This document shows positions 48,936 through 60,483 of a DNA stretch of 64,000 bases, one piece after another. Source of the stretch: Perkinsus marinus ATCC 50983 (taxonomy: Eukaryota; Perkinsozoa; Perkinsida; Perkinsidae); NCBI RefSeq assembly GCF_000006405.1, contig NW_003206847.1, positions 787,424 through 851,423 on the forward strand, given 5' to 3'. Positions within the stretch are counted from its first letter, which is position 1; every line of letters starts with the position of its first letter. A program made the position numbers and the translations under genes. The notes under the pieces were generated by a model. The model was not told the DNA's origin. It ran no database searches and saw only the letters and a program-made list of their open reading frames with translations.

Positions 48936-50130
48936 CGGGACTGCAAAGAGTCGTATGTTGGGACGGCATAGCTGCCCCGCCCGAGTGAAGTCTATGTCGA
49001 TATGACATAGCTGCCCCGCCTAGATAGTTCGGTCATACTGAGGTATATGTTGAGACGGCATAGCTGCCCCGCCCGGGTGAAGTCTATGTTGATATGACAT
49101 AGCTGCCCCGCCTAGATAGTTCGGTCATACTGAGGTATATGTTGAGACGGCATAGCTGCCCCGCCCGGGTGAAGTCTATGTTGATATGACATAGCTGCCC
49201 CGCCTAGATAGTTCGGTCATACTGAGGTATATGCTGAGACGGCATAGCTGCCCCGCCCGGGTGAAGTCTATGTTGATATGACATAGCTGCCCCGCCTAGA
49301 TAGTTCGGTCATACTGAGGTATATGTTGAGACGGCATAGCTGCCCCGCCCGGGTGAAGTCTATGTTGATATGACATAGCTGCCCCGCCTAGATAGTTCGG
49401 TCATACTGAGGTATATGTTGAGACGGCATAGCTGCCCCGCCCGGGTGAAGTCTATGTTGATATGACATAGCTGCCCCGCCTAGATAGTTCGGTCATACTG
49501 AGGTATATGTTGAGACGGCATAGCTGCCCCGCCCGGGTGAAGTCTATGTTGATATGACATAGCTGCCCTGCCTAGATAGTTCGATCATACTGAGGTATAT
49601 GTTGAGACGGCATAGCTGCCTCGCCCAGATATAATGTGTACAGCAAATCGTATGTTGGGACGACATAGTTGCTGCGCCCAGGTGAATTGATTATACCGAG
49701 GAGTATCTTAGGATGGCATATTTGCCCCGCCCAGGCAATTAGATCATACTGAGGTGTATGTTGGGACGGCATAGTTGCCCCGCCGAGGGAATTCGATGAT
49801 ACTAAGGTGTATGTTGGGACGGCATGGTTTCCCCGCCCAGGCAATTCGATGATACTAAGGTGTATGTTGGGACGGCATGGTTTCCCCGCCCAGGCAATTC
49901 GATGATACTAAGGTGTATGTTGGGATGGCATAGGTGCCCCGCTTGGATAAATTAATAATACTAAGGCGTGTGGTGGGGAGGCATAGTTGCCGCGCCCAGA
50001 TGTCTTGATTGCACTAAGTCGTATGTCGAGAAGGCACAGGTGCCAGGCCGGGTAGAATCATGACACTAACGCGTATTTTGGGATGGCATAGCTGCCCCGC
50101 TCCGTTGAATCAATTGTGTTGATGCACACC
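48936..50130. repeat. Higher-order minisatellite with GCATAGCTGCCCCGCC core
   Basis: From about 48960 to 49620 a unit of about 92 bp, itself a dimer of two related halves (ACGGCATAGCTGCCCCGCCC and ATGACATAGCTGCCCCGCCT), repeats seven times with almost no change. From 49620 to about 50110 it continues as about eight diverged monomers of roughly 55-60 bp carrying degenerate cores. This is the typical centre-homogenised, edge-diverged form of satellite DNA. Confidence 0.95.
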
Positions 50131-50209
50131 CTTGGAACTAGATGCATGCTCGTGCAGCAGGCATACTATGCACGTGTGGAACTCCTCTGTACGAGAGTTT
50201 GGGGAGGAG

Positions 50210-50985
50210 CAGAGCACAGAGTCTTACTCTATTGGTAGCTTGGGAGCTGGTACGCTTCCACATCATCTCTCATGACGGTTGAGATGATGTGGAGCAGCTA
50301 CAGTTGCTCACTATCCAGCTGATGGCGCGTCACCATCGTCAGACATCTCTCGACCTAGGGAGAAGAATGTGCTTCATCGTCTTACATCGATGTGTCTACC
50401 CGCGCGAGGAATGGCGGTTATTGCTATTTTCAGTGAGGTTGTTGCGAATGATTTGCTATAGCGCCCGAGATATGATACTCATCAACCGGGAACACAATTG
50501 GTTACACGCCTGCACTCCTGTCGTAGACGTCTTCACTGTCGCTACGTTTCACTGTGCTTCCAATGAAAACCCTTTCTACGGGAGTATGGAAAGAGGAAAT
50601 CACACGACCCTTACGCTATTGGTAGTTTGTGAATTGATGCTCTTTCATTTCTAACGATGGTTTAGGTGATGGTGAGCAGCTAACTCTGCTTATCATTGAG
50701 CCGATGGCGCGTCACCGTCTTCAGACATCTCCCGACCTAGGGAAAGAAAGTAATGTGCTTCATCGCCTAAGGCGGTTCGCCTTCCATCGATGCGACTACT
50801 CGTGCATGGAATGATGATCAACATTATTCGTTGTGAGCGTCTCGTGTTTGATTTGCTAGAGCGCACACAATATGATACCGATAAACCAGGAGAACAATAG
50901 TTTGCACGTGTGCACTCTTTTCGTACACGTTTTTACTGCCGCTACGTTAAACGTGGAACGTAGTACGTTTCACTGCGCTCTCGAA
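50210..50985. repeat. Diverged direct duplication of about 370 bp
   Basis: Two segments, about 50218-50565 and about 50608-50980, share ordered blocks: GATGGCGCGTCACC, TCAGACATCTC, CGACCTAGGGA, TGTGCTTCATCG, GATTTGCTA and CACTGTGCTTCC-like ends. The first copy contains an open frame (50289-50654); the second does not, so I do not call a gene. Confidence 0.7.
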
Positions 50986-51165
50986 TAATTCTCTAGGACC
51001 TTGGCGAGTTCGAGCCCGTGGAATTTTTCCGTACGGTTGCTCAAGTAATTTCTCAAATCAGCAACGTGTGAACCCCGCTATGAGAATCTTCTTTGGAAAT
51101 GCCTCCATTTTGAGCGCTCACTGTTCATTGATAATCCTGATATCGGCGTCGTTTGACATCGTCCC

Positions 51166-54100
51166 ATGAGTTTCCCCGCTATCTTCCTAGTCTGCTGGGC
51201 GGCGGTCCTCGCCTCTCTTATAATCGTCACTACCAGTTTTTGGCTGTACCGCCTGCAGCTACTCAGGTCTATTACCGTTGACACCCCGTCGGTTAAGAAT
51301 GGGCTCTCTGAAGCTCATAAGCTCCCATTCGTGTCCGCAGATGGCTTAGCTGGGAAGTCACTCGTACAAACTGGTTATTCTATATCCCTGGCTGGAGAAG
51401 TGACCCGGGTGGGATGGCTGGCAGTAATGGTTGTAGCATTTGTGGTGATGGCGCTGTTGTCATCAGTGAGCTACTTCCCTTCCTTTTATACTGACATGGG
51501 TACAGACTGGAACGGTATCATGGGACCTTTTCTTTTCACATTCGTCCTATTTCACGCATCGGCGGCATTCTTCATCTTTTTTTATGATGCTATACGTGCT
51601 TGGTTCATGGTGCCTGAAGCTTCCCTAGCGACCGCTAGTTATGTACTCATTGAAGAGGAGATCCCAGCTCTGGATGAGACTGTTGTGACCGATCCTGGCG
51701 AGACGCCTGACGAGACGCCTGACGAGACGCCTATGCCTAATTGGTCTCGTCGAGTCATGAAGAAATGGCGACGCATAATGAAGCAATTCAGAACAGCATC
51801 CCAGAAGAGTATCATAGCCATTGAGCTCACTGATGATGGCGACCGATTTATCGAGTATACATGTATGCGTTATGTATATGATGGAAAGGAAGATCGATTC
51901 CGTCCAGCGGCGGACTTGACTGATATCACACCGGCGGAATCAGAAAGGCTGCTAGCCCTTGGTGGATTAAACCAGACCGAAGCTATCAGGAGGCGAGCCT
52001 TTATCGGCCCTAATGAGATTGTTGTAGACGTGCCATCGATATTCAAATCCCTGATTACTGAATTCAGCAGCCTCTTTTATGTGATCCAGAGTATGGGCGC
52101 GTGGACCTGCCTTGGTTATAGTGCTTGGAATATAGGCGTCCTATGGTTTCTCACAATCATTATCACTGGTGGTGTAAAGGCGCTTTCCATCGTTCGAAGG
52201 GGTCAAAAGAAGGTGGCGGAACTTGCTCATCATTCCACTAACGTCTCGGTCTTGAGAAACTCTGAGTGGTCGGTTATACCTTCGTCTGATGTCGCTCTCA
52301 GTGACATTATGAAAGTGGACGACGCAGAGATCCCGTGCGATGGGCATATCCTACTTGGTGCTGCTGTTGTTAACGAGTCTATGCTCACTGGAGAGCCGAT
52401 GCCTGTACAAAAAATCGCCGCGGATTCGTCTGGCAGTGGCGATACTTCCTTCACATCAAAGAGTTTGATCCATGCAGGTAGTTATCGGGTTGGTGTGGAA
52501 TCATGTTGGAGGCAGGGCGGGCTAGGTCTCCTGTTATAGTGAGCTAGATAGGCCTGAAACTTCTATGAGGGATATTGGCTCACATAGTCATCATTAATAT
52601 GACTTTCGTAATTCGAAGTGGTCAGGTACGCTTTGTATGGAGTCTACTGGCCCATATGGGAAGGCTCTGATGATCGTCACGGCTGTTGGGGGCTCAACAA
52701 CCAAGGGACAGCTCATCAGGATGGTCATGTTCCCCCAATCAGTGAGGTAATATAAGATGTCTTCTGTATAGCGTTCTCACACGTAATCGAGTGATCGAGT
52801 TGATGATCCATATCAGCCTCCATTGTTTGAAAGTCAAACTTACGAATCGTGACTGGAGAAACGGCTGACCGAGTTCCTCCTTCCGGTACTTAACTGCCAA
52901 TATTCTGCGTGGTAGGTTCAAATACCACGACCAACTGCCAATAGTCTACTGCATTATGTTCGCCTACGCGATGCTCTTATCATTTCTCTACTTCAGTCTC
53001 ACCCATATAGGCAGTTGGATCGTTACGATTCTGCAGATTTTCGTAGTCCTACTGCAGTCGCTGAACCCGATGCTGCCAGTAGCGATGGTTATGGGTCAAA
53101 CAGTAGCTGCCAAACGTTTACGTAATCATCATAAAATATTCTGCCTTCAACCTGAGAGGATACCAGTAGCCGGTAAGATCTCTATTATGGTATTCGATAA
53201 GACCGGCACTATCACTAAGGACGGGATGGAACTGTCTGGGGTGATCCCTGTCCGGAGAGGCAGTTTTGACAACCGTGTCGATTTTGGTAATCACCCCGCG
53301 AGCAGACTTCCTACAAACGTTATTCATGGCTTGGCTGCATGTCACACGGTCAGAAGACTCCGCGATAATCGTCTTGTCGGCAACCAGGTTGATATAGCAA
53401 TGCTCGAGAAATGTGGGTGGTCCCTCTCTGTCGGAGGGGATAATACCTTTGTTACTTCACCTGATGGCAGTAGCGTACTTGAAGTCCTCAGGCTGCTGCC
53501 TTTTGATCATGTTCGGATGAGCAGTGGTTGTGTGGTTCGCGAGCGTGATACTGGACGTGTCCAGGTGTTGGTGAAGGGATCGTATGAGCGTATGGGAGAG
53601 TTATGTCGCGTTGTACCGGCAGACTATTCGGAACTGACTGACACGTTAGCGGCATCGAATATGTATGTACTGGCATTGGGTGTGCGGGAGATCGGGGCTG
53701 ATATGGTGGAGGAGGTGTTGACTATGAGTAGGACAGAGATTGAGAACTCGTTGACATTGCTGGCCCTGCTGCTCTTCAAAAATGAGGTTAAGCCGGATAG
53801 TGCATTGGCTATCAGTATGCTACGGGAAGGGGATATTCGCAGTGTGGTGTGTACCGGTGATAATCCATTGACTGCCATTGGTATATCTAAGGAGGTTGGT
53901 ATAATAGATGATACCAAACCCGTATTACTTGCTCATATCGTTACCAATGATAAAGGAGGATCATCTCTGGTGTGGTCTGATCCCGAGTCAGGTGACGAGA
54001 TGACGCCAGTGAAAGGAGTCCATCAGTTAGTGGTAACCCGTGGGGCGTGGAGGTATCTCTACTATGAGCAACCTGACGAGTTGGAGGAGTATTGGTACGA

Positions 54101-55301
54101 TATACTGGTGTACGCTCGGATGAAACCGTCTGATAAAGTATCGGTCGTTAAATGGTATCAATCACATAAATTGGTAGTTGGCATGTGTGGTGATGGTGGT
54201 AACGATTGTGGTGCCTTACGTGCCGCCCATGCTGCAATGGCATTATCCCAGGCTGAGGCCTCAATGGTGTCACCCTTCAGCTCATGCCGTGATGGTTGTA
54301 GCCTCATTACTGTAGTGGACCTTATACGTGAAGGTAGGGCATGTCTAGCTACCAACCTGGCTACTTACTCCTACTATATCGTATATGCTCTCATACTCAG
54401 CGTTGGGCGTCTCTCTGTCACTATCATTGGTAACTTCAACTTCGGTGAGTGGGTTGTCATAACGTTCGATATTGTCCTTGGTATATTCTTGGTATGGACA
54501 GCGACGTTGTCGGGACCAGCTCATCGACTCGCTAACTACCGACCAACTGCTTCGCTACTGGGCTGGCGTACCATTCTGTCCTGTGTGGTACCTGCCTGTA
54601 TCGCCATTGGGGCGCTTGTAATCTCTTATGCAGTCCTGTGGTCGCCATTGAACTCTCAATGGTACTACAGAGTTAACACGCTCGACCTTAAAGTGCCGCC
54701 GCAAGAATGGACGAAAAAGGGTGATAACTACGATACAGCAGTGCTTGTTTTTGTGATGTTCACTGTAATGGCCAACCACGTCTTCATGGCCACATATGGA
54801 GGCGCCTTCCGCTTCGCCGTTCTGCGTAACTGGAGCGTTACCATATTTTACGCCGGTTTCATGGCCTTCACGCTCGCTTTACTCTGGGTTGATCCTTGTG
54901 ATCTGTCCTGCGTCTACCGGGTCAATTGTGACAGCGGCTCGTCGCTCGCTTCGGGGTCGATACCGTTTGTCAGCCAATTCTCAGTTGGTAATATTGGTGG
55001 ATGCTTCCTAGGTCCTCAAGTACATCGTTATCAGCAGCTAGGATACGCGAATTGGATTCCATCACCAGAGCATAACTGTTTACCTCCGCGAGAAGCATTG
55101 GCGATCTTGCCCTATGACAGTCCGGGGATATCGGCTCTCGGCTACGATGGGCCGAACAACGTTTTTTCGACTGTCTATAGAATTTTCTTGACGCTACTAC
55201 TCGCCGTAACGACCTTTTTGATGCATTTATTCGTGAAGGTGGGGCTTTTAGGATCCGGTGCCGTCTTCTTTCGCTCGAGGGCTCGTCTCGCCAAGACCTA
55301 G
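51166..55301 (+). CDS. P5B-type P-type ATPase, array copy 3
   Basis: Exons 51166-52477, 52626-52746 and 52916-55301 join in phase to 1272 residues and give a complete P5B pump. The A-domain has CDGHILLGAAVVNESMLTGE. The P5B block IFCLQPERIPVAGK precedes DKTGTITKDG, followed by CTGDNPLTAIGIS, GDGGNDCGAL and six C-terminal helices. The M4 motif is again NPMLP. It is very similar to copy 2 across exons and into the 3' flank, and less similar to copy 1 outside the catalytic blocks. A 12-bp in-frame repeat at about 51706-51731 gives three DETP/GETP units in the cytoplasmic loop, against one in copy 2. The start matches copy 2 (MSFPAIFLVCWAA). Copy spacing is 6971 bp from copy 2. Confidence 0.93.
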
Positions 55302-55764
55302 GCACCTTCGTGTACTGAAGTTTTCTCATAGGGTTATGTATCACACGCGGTCTGGTTTAACTGACGTGAAGGGTCTTTTGTCGTGGTTCTCGTGGGCTAT
55401 ATTGCACGAAGGTCGGCTCCATCGAACTCGCCATGTCGCAGTATAATATTTCCGAATTTTATGCTTCTTTCCGTTTTGACGCTTGAAGCGTCACGCTTCA
55501 CTGCTATACAGGCTCCATTTGCCACATTTCTCAGCTGCACAATATGGGTGTTTTCGCCGAGTCGATAAACTTCTTGGGACTCAATAGTCGCGGGACTGAT
55601 GTGATTTTGCTGGACTAGAACTTCCCATAGAGCCGAAGTTCTAGGATACCTTATAGTCTCAACGGTATTTCACAACCTGGCCGCTGCATTTCAGCTTAGA
55701 TGTGAGCTATGTTACAGGATCTGATTCTCCGTACGCGCATTCGCGGCGCTCCCGCGACGTGGTC
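55302..55764. other. 3' flank of ATPase copy 3 (duplicate of 48301-48740)
   Basis: Non-coding, aligned by eye with the flank of copy 2. It shows that the duplicated unit extends past the stop codon into the minisatellite. Confidence 0.7.
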
Positions 55765-55920
55765 CAGATATTGAGATGGCATAGTTGCCCCACCCGGATA
55801 AATTGATTATACTAAGGCGTACGTTGAGATTATTGGGATGGCATAGTTGCCCCATCCGGATAAATCGATCATACTAAGGTGTACAGTATGTTGGGATGGC
55901 ATAGCTGCCCCGCCGGGTGA
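55765..55920. repeat. Short array of the ATPase-associated minisatellite
   Basis: Three units with the cores GGCATAGTTGCCCCACCCGG, GGCATAGTTGCCCCATCCGG and GGCATAGCTGCCCCGCCGGG lie at the position equivalent to the large array after copy 2. Confidence 0.85.
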
Positions 55921-57050
55921 ATTGGTTATACAGGAAGGTGCAAAAAGAAAGGCGCACCCCTCGTAATTTCGCGGCAAGTGACAGTTTGTGAACAACAAAG
56001 GGACCATTTGAAAGATCTCATCGAGCTCTCTCTAACGGTATTATACCGTTGGTAAATGAACGGTTGTGATATCCGTATTGTGCACTGAGGTATCGTCAAA
56101 CGTAGAATCGGCTACATAGGGAAAAGCTGTACTTTTCCAATCAAGCGTATTCCATTTAAGTTGTATTGGAGCAAATTCCACGGCGAGAAAGTCAGTTTGC
56201 TCAAACCTGTTGTGACAACAGTGTTGTCTATTCTATTCCCCCTATTGGAGGACCGTAGGGGCTTGTGTGCCTTTTAGTCGACAACGCTGTCAGAGTGAAG
56301 CAAGCAGGCAGGGGTCTAGATATAGTGATGAGCATCTCTAACCTCAAGCCCTATGCGTTGGGGTTCAGGTGAGAATGGGTCAGATGGTCTGCCCCGTTCT
56401 CACCCGGGGTCTTGTTGGGTTGGGGAATATGTGTCAAATTGCAGTCCCTGAATGTCCTATGTTCTCGTGAGTTTGCTCTGGCATCTTGAGGCTGTGACAT
56501 TGGTGTTAGTTTGTATTTCATGTTTCGTTCATGTCGAGTCCTTCGGAAACAAACCTTGCTAGGGAAGCATCAACGTCGGGTGCATGGGGCTTATGTAAGC
56601 CAGCCATATTCATCTTTTCATTTAAGGATGGATGATTGAGCTCAGGTTGAATCGTCCTTCCACCATGGCGACATTGATCCCTTGAAACCGAAGTTCCAAT
56701 GGGTTGCCGAGCCGTTCAAGCCAAAGTAACAATAATAGTTCTCCACGGAGTATACAAGGCGACTTCACAAACATGCCAACGGCATCACCATCAGCTCGGC
56801 CTCATACCAATTTAAGAGCCATTACTCTTGAAGATGAATAGGGCAAGGGCAGGTACAGTTCGTTCGATCAGGGCAGCTCGCAAGGTCGTTTGATTGTTAG
56901 ATTCCATATAATCGATGCGGCAGGTCTGTCGATAGGCAGATTATCACAGTTTATAGTTCGTCTGCTCACTGTAATGGACGAATTTTGTAGCGAATCGTCA
57001 ACGTGAGCACCTCTTTATTATTCAGGGAAAATACCGTGTTGATTACCGCT
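55921..57050. other. Intergenic, nothing recognised
   Basis: No supported gene, repeat or RNA was seen in this 1.1-kb stretch. Confidence 0.35.
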
Positions 57051-57052
57051 GT

Positions 57053-57822
57053 ATGGACAACAACCGCTCTGACAGCGTCATAGTCGTGAATGCGATACAT
57101 GCTAGATTCGTCGGCCATACGTGGGATACCAAGATCTATCGAAGTTGGCGAACACGGAAGCGTGAGTTTTCGGTCTCTTCTGGAAAATCGGCTTCTTCTT
57201 CTCATGCGATCGTTTTGCTGCAATGCGTGCAGATGATCCTCTCGGAGCCAAGATCGTTACGGCTAAGCATTTAATGTTCCACAATCCCGCGTTGCCGGTA
57301 AGTTCCGACTTGTGTGAGAAGAATTATATTCCTGTTTTAGCTCAACCTATGTATCAGAAGGATGTTGCCAAGTACTCTCATAAGGACGGTCATGACTCGG
57401 AGACTTTTCATTTATCCGGGCGCAATCCATCCCCACTGGAACATACCTCAGGTTAGCTGTTCCCTTTCAGCTGTTGTATTGCGACTCCGCGGTATAGGTG
57501 GTGGTACCTCGACCCAACCCGCCTCCGGTCTCTGATCCTGTGTTCACGGTCACAAGGCCGTTAAACGATGTGAGTACTTAGCAGGATTCAGACTTAGTTC
57601 GATTCAATGCTCGTGATCGTTGAACTCTTTGTCTTTCAGACGTCGGCATCTGTCCGAGAGCGCAGAGCAACGGGAACTCGAACAAGTGAGAGTATCTTAG
57701 AGGAGTCGTTGACCGGAATGGTTTCTTCAGAACTGTTGCAAGCAGCGGAGTCCAACCGTCGCAAGAAGGAAGCAGCATCGAAACGCAAAGTGGACATGAA
57801 AGCGGCCTCTGCGCAAACATAA
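57053..57822 (+). CDS. Hypothetical basic protein, several exons
   Basis: An open stretch at 57053-57274 ([20 protein letters not shown] region) overlaps another frame at 57223-57456. A last exon, after a clear CTTTCAG acceptor near 57640, encodes a basic helical C-terminus ([20 protein letters not shown], then [20 protein letters not shown]) with the stop at 57820-57822. The last exon is convincing; the joins of the earlier ones are not worked out. No family recognised. Confidence 0.4.
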
Positions 57823-58283
57823 CCATTCCGGCATGTCTACCGATGATCTGGTTTCAGAGGAGAGTTCATCTTGAGTTTGCTTGTCTCCTGATATCTCAAT
57901 ATTTGTCCGGCGCGGCGATATGGTGGGTACCCCCGGGCGAAATCTATGTATACTCAGTGTATATCGTGAGCTTACTTTACTCAACTCGTGTCTCAGACAA
58001 GTTGTCTGTAACCGGGAATTAATCTAGATAGCCAAGTAGATAGGTATCCGCATACCAAGAAGTCATATGGGATGTGACGCCAAGCAGAGTATCAGCTTCA
58101 AGTTTGAAGTCAACTCTGAAGCTGGAACTCTTGAAATTGAACTTATCATGTTTGAATAGGCTATGTAAGTCTTATTTGTTGTATCACACGACCAAGCATG
58201 CCAGAGCCTCTGCGTACGTCATACTCTCCAAATGGGGGTTTTCCTCGACTTACGACTTGACAGCCTCAAAATTAGGTCCCCTC

Positions 58284-60483
58284 ATGCTTGTGGCCGTGGC
58301 TGGAGTAGTTGGAGTCCAACTGTTCAAAATCATTAGGAAGATATTCGAGAAATCAGTCTTTCCCGGACCAGGAGTGAGTGATCAGCTACCCAGTAGCGAT
58401 CCTATCATAGCGCTCCTATCCGAGTCGAACTGATATGATCGAAAAGCACCCTTTCGGCTCACATTCAGATGGGGTTCAGCCTCCGACTCGCTTGCATGTC
58501 GGTAGAAGACCAATTTAGAGAGATCATGGCTTTACCAGAGAAGTTCGGTCCCATCTGTTGCTTGAGGTGAGATCATTTAGAATCGGATGGCATCACTCGG
58601 AGCAAATTTCCACTCTCCTGATCAGAACACTTACGCACCAAGTACTGGTTGTGTCGGACATACCGACATACCGGGACGTTATGAGGAGAAGGCCAAGCGA
58701 GTTTAGTGGAATTGACGTCGAGAATTTTACGAAATCTAAAAGTATGGTTATGAGTGAGGGAGCTATGTGGAAGAAGCATAGGCGGATAGTATCACGCCCG
58801 TTCAATGAGCAGAACTTGGACAGACTCGTACCTATGATTATAAGTCTTGGTGAAGATTTGGTGAGATTCAGCCCATCACCACCCGATACATTGTGTCTTC
58901 TAGCAGGTTGGTAAATTGAAACAGGAGGCCGACAGCCAAGGGGTGGTAATGTGGAGGCCAGTAGAGGACGTGCACCTGCTTGGTAAGAGAGTAGCCGCTG
59001 CTGTCTATATGGGCGAGACAAATCCCCTGAACTCGAAATGTAGCGAGTCACTGCGTATATTCATTTGTGCAGACGTTTTGTGTAGATGCACTATTCTCAC
59101 CGCATATTCAAGCAGAGGTCAGAGAATACATCATGGATAGATTCGCTATAAGTCTGAAACCAACGCGAATTTTCTATTACGACCGGCTGTTATATCGACT
59201 GCTATTCCCAGGGGTTAGAGAGGTAATACGAAGTTGTTTTAGATTATTATGATAGCTTTCACAGATGATTCAAAATAAATCACTCTAACTCGATCTTGTC
59301 TATAATCCATGGTCAAGATATACTCTTCTGATTTGTCTCAGTTCTACCGCAAGTGGAGAAGTATGAACGCTAAACTCGTGGAGGACATTCGTCTGAGCCA
59401 GGAGGCGCCACGAAGGAGTCTTGCTTTGCCTGTGGGTGTCCCTCAGAGTGCAGCCGGCCAGCTGGATGAAACTGAGCTCACACATGATCTCATAATGTAG
59501 CGGTGTCCCGATCAGCGCCTTAGCAATATCAGCGTCGATGCACCTAAGTACCTAACGAACGATCTAAGGGTCGTGCGTCTCTGGGGTTTGCGCCACAAGA
59601 GTTATCTACTAAACTGAATTTGGTTCCTAACGATCAGGTTCCTTGCTGCGGGAGGGGAAACTGTTGCTACGGCCCTCATCCGTCTGATCCAGCACTTCTG
59701 TAAATATCCAGATGTTCAGAGGAAGGCGAGAGCCGAAGCAAGTTCGCTGAGGGAACTGTCAGCCAGCTCTGTCCATGATATGCCTTATATAGAGGCGTGT
59801 TTGATGGAAACAATCATAGTACTCACAAGCTAATAGGATGAAGCCGTGCATTCGATTCACTTCAGCACAACCCTTCCCCACCAGTGATGCTACTTAGCGC
59901 CTTAGTTGACTGCAAGGTGGCGGGGAAATCTATCAAGGCAGGAACCAAGCTAATGTTCCCGGTCAAACAGATTTTGAAGAAATCATATGTAGACGGCGAC
60001 GAGTTCAGGTAGATTCAAGAGCTTATAACGTTATAATAATGCGACAATGGATCGTGTCGTCGAGTAAAGGCTTCATTTGCTACCCGCTCCATTATGCGTT
60101 CTTTCGTGATTCGATACACACTAATGATAGGACTGTGAAACCAATGCCTCGTCAAATCTGAAAACGTGGAACAAAGCCATGATTCCCTATTAAAAAAGAT
60201 TTCGCGATCTCGGCTTTCTGTCAGACCCGAACGTTGGTTGGTCCCCGACGGTCATTCCATAGACGAGAGACAGCGTGACGAATTTTTGGGCTTTGGTTTC
60301 GGACCACGACGCTGTCCCGGTCAGCTTCTTGCTGTTAAAGAGGTTATTATTATCATTGCAATTTTACTTCGTAGTTCTCATAAGTTCTATGGGGATGCAG
60401 AAACCCACTCACCTAAATTCTCTTCACGGCTCACGATGTGTCCTCAAGACTCCCCTGTGAGATTGCACTGCCGGACCGTGTAG
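58284..60483 (+). CDS. Cytochrome P450, microsomal type
   Basis: Ten exons (58284-58373, 58469-58566, 58626-58860, 58907-59054, 59086-59222, 59342-59496, 59638-59815, 59835-59883, 59906-60008, 60225-60483) join in phase to about 483 residues. It has an N-terminal anchor (MLVAVAGVVGVQLFKIIRKI) and the Pro-rich hinge FPGPG. The C-helix is MWKKHRRIVSRPF and the I-helix MFLAAGGETVATALI. The K-helix METIRMKP holds only if 19 nt at 59816-59834 are removed. PERW follows in EFRPERWLVPDG, then the haem-binding loop FGFGPRRCPG with the Cys ligand. P450s are haem monooxygenases of sterol, fatty acid or xenobiotic metabolism; subfamily cannot be told. Introns of 31 and 22 nt are needed to keep frame. If the 19-nt segment is not spliced, the gene is broken. 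An upstream in-frame ATG at 58074 is possible. Confidence 0.87.

Noticed and set aside
49572-49844. Minus-strand frame with repeated AMPSQH-type units
   Set aside because: It is read entirely from the tandem repeat, and no start context or conserved character remains outside it.
48936-50130. CRISPR-like array of regular repeats
   Set aside because: The units are contiguous with no unique spacers, the halves are homologous to each other, the edges decay gradually, and the genome is eukaryotic. It is a minisatellite.
59055-59072. 18-nt intron ending at GTGCAG in the P450
   Set aside because: It would leave the following exon out of frame; the 31-nt intron 59055-59085 keeps frame and gives the expected sequence.
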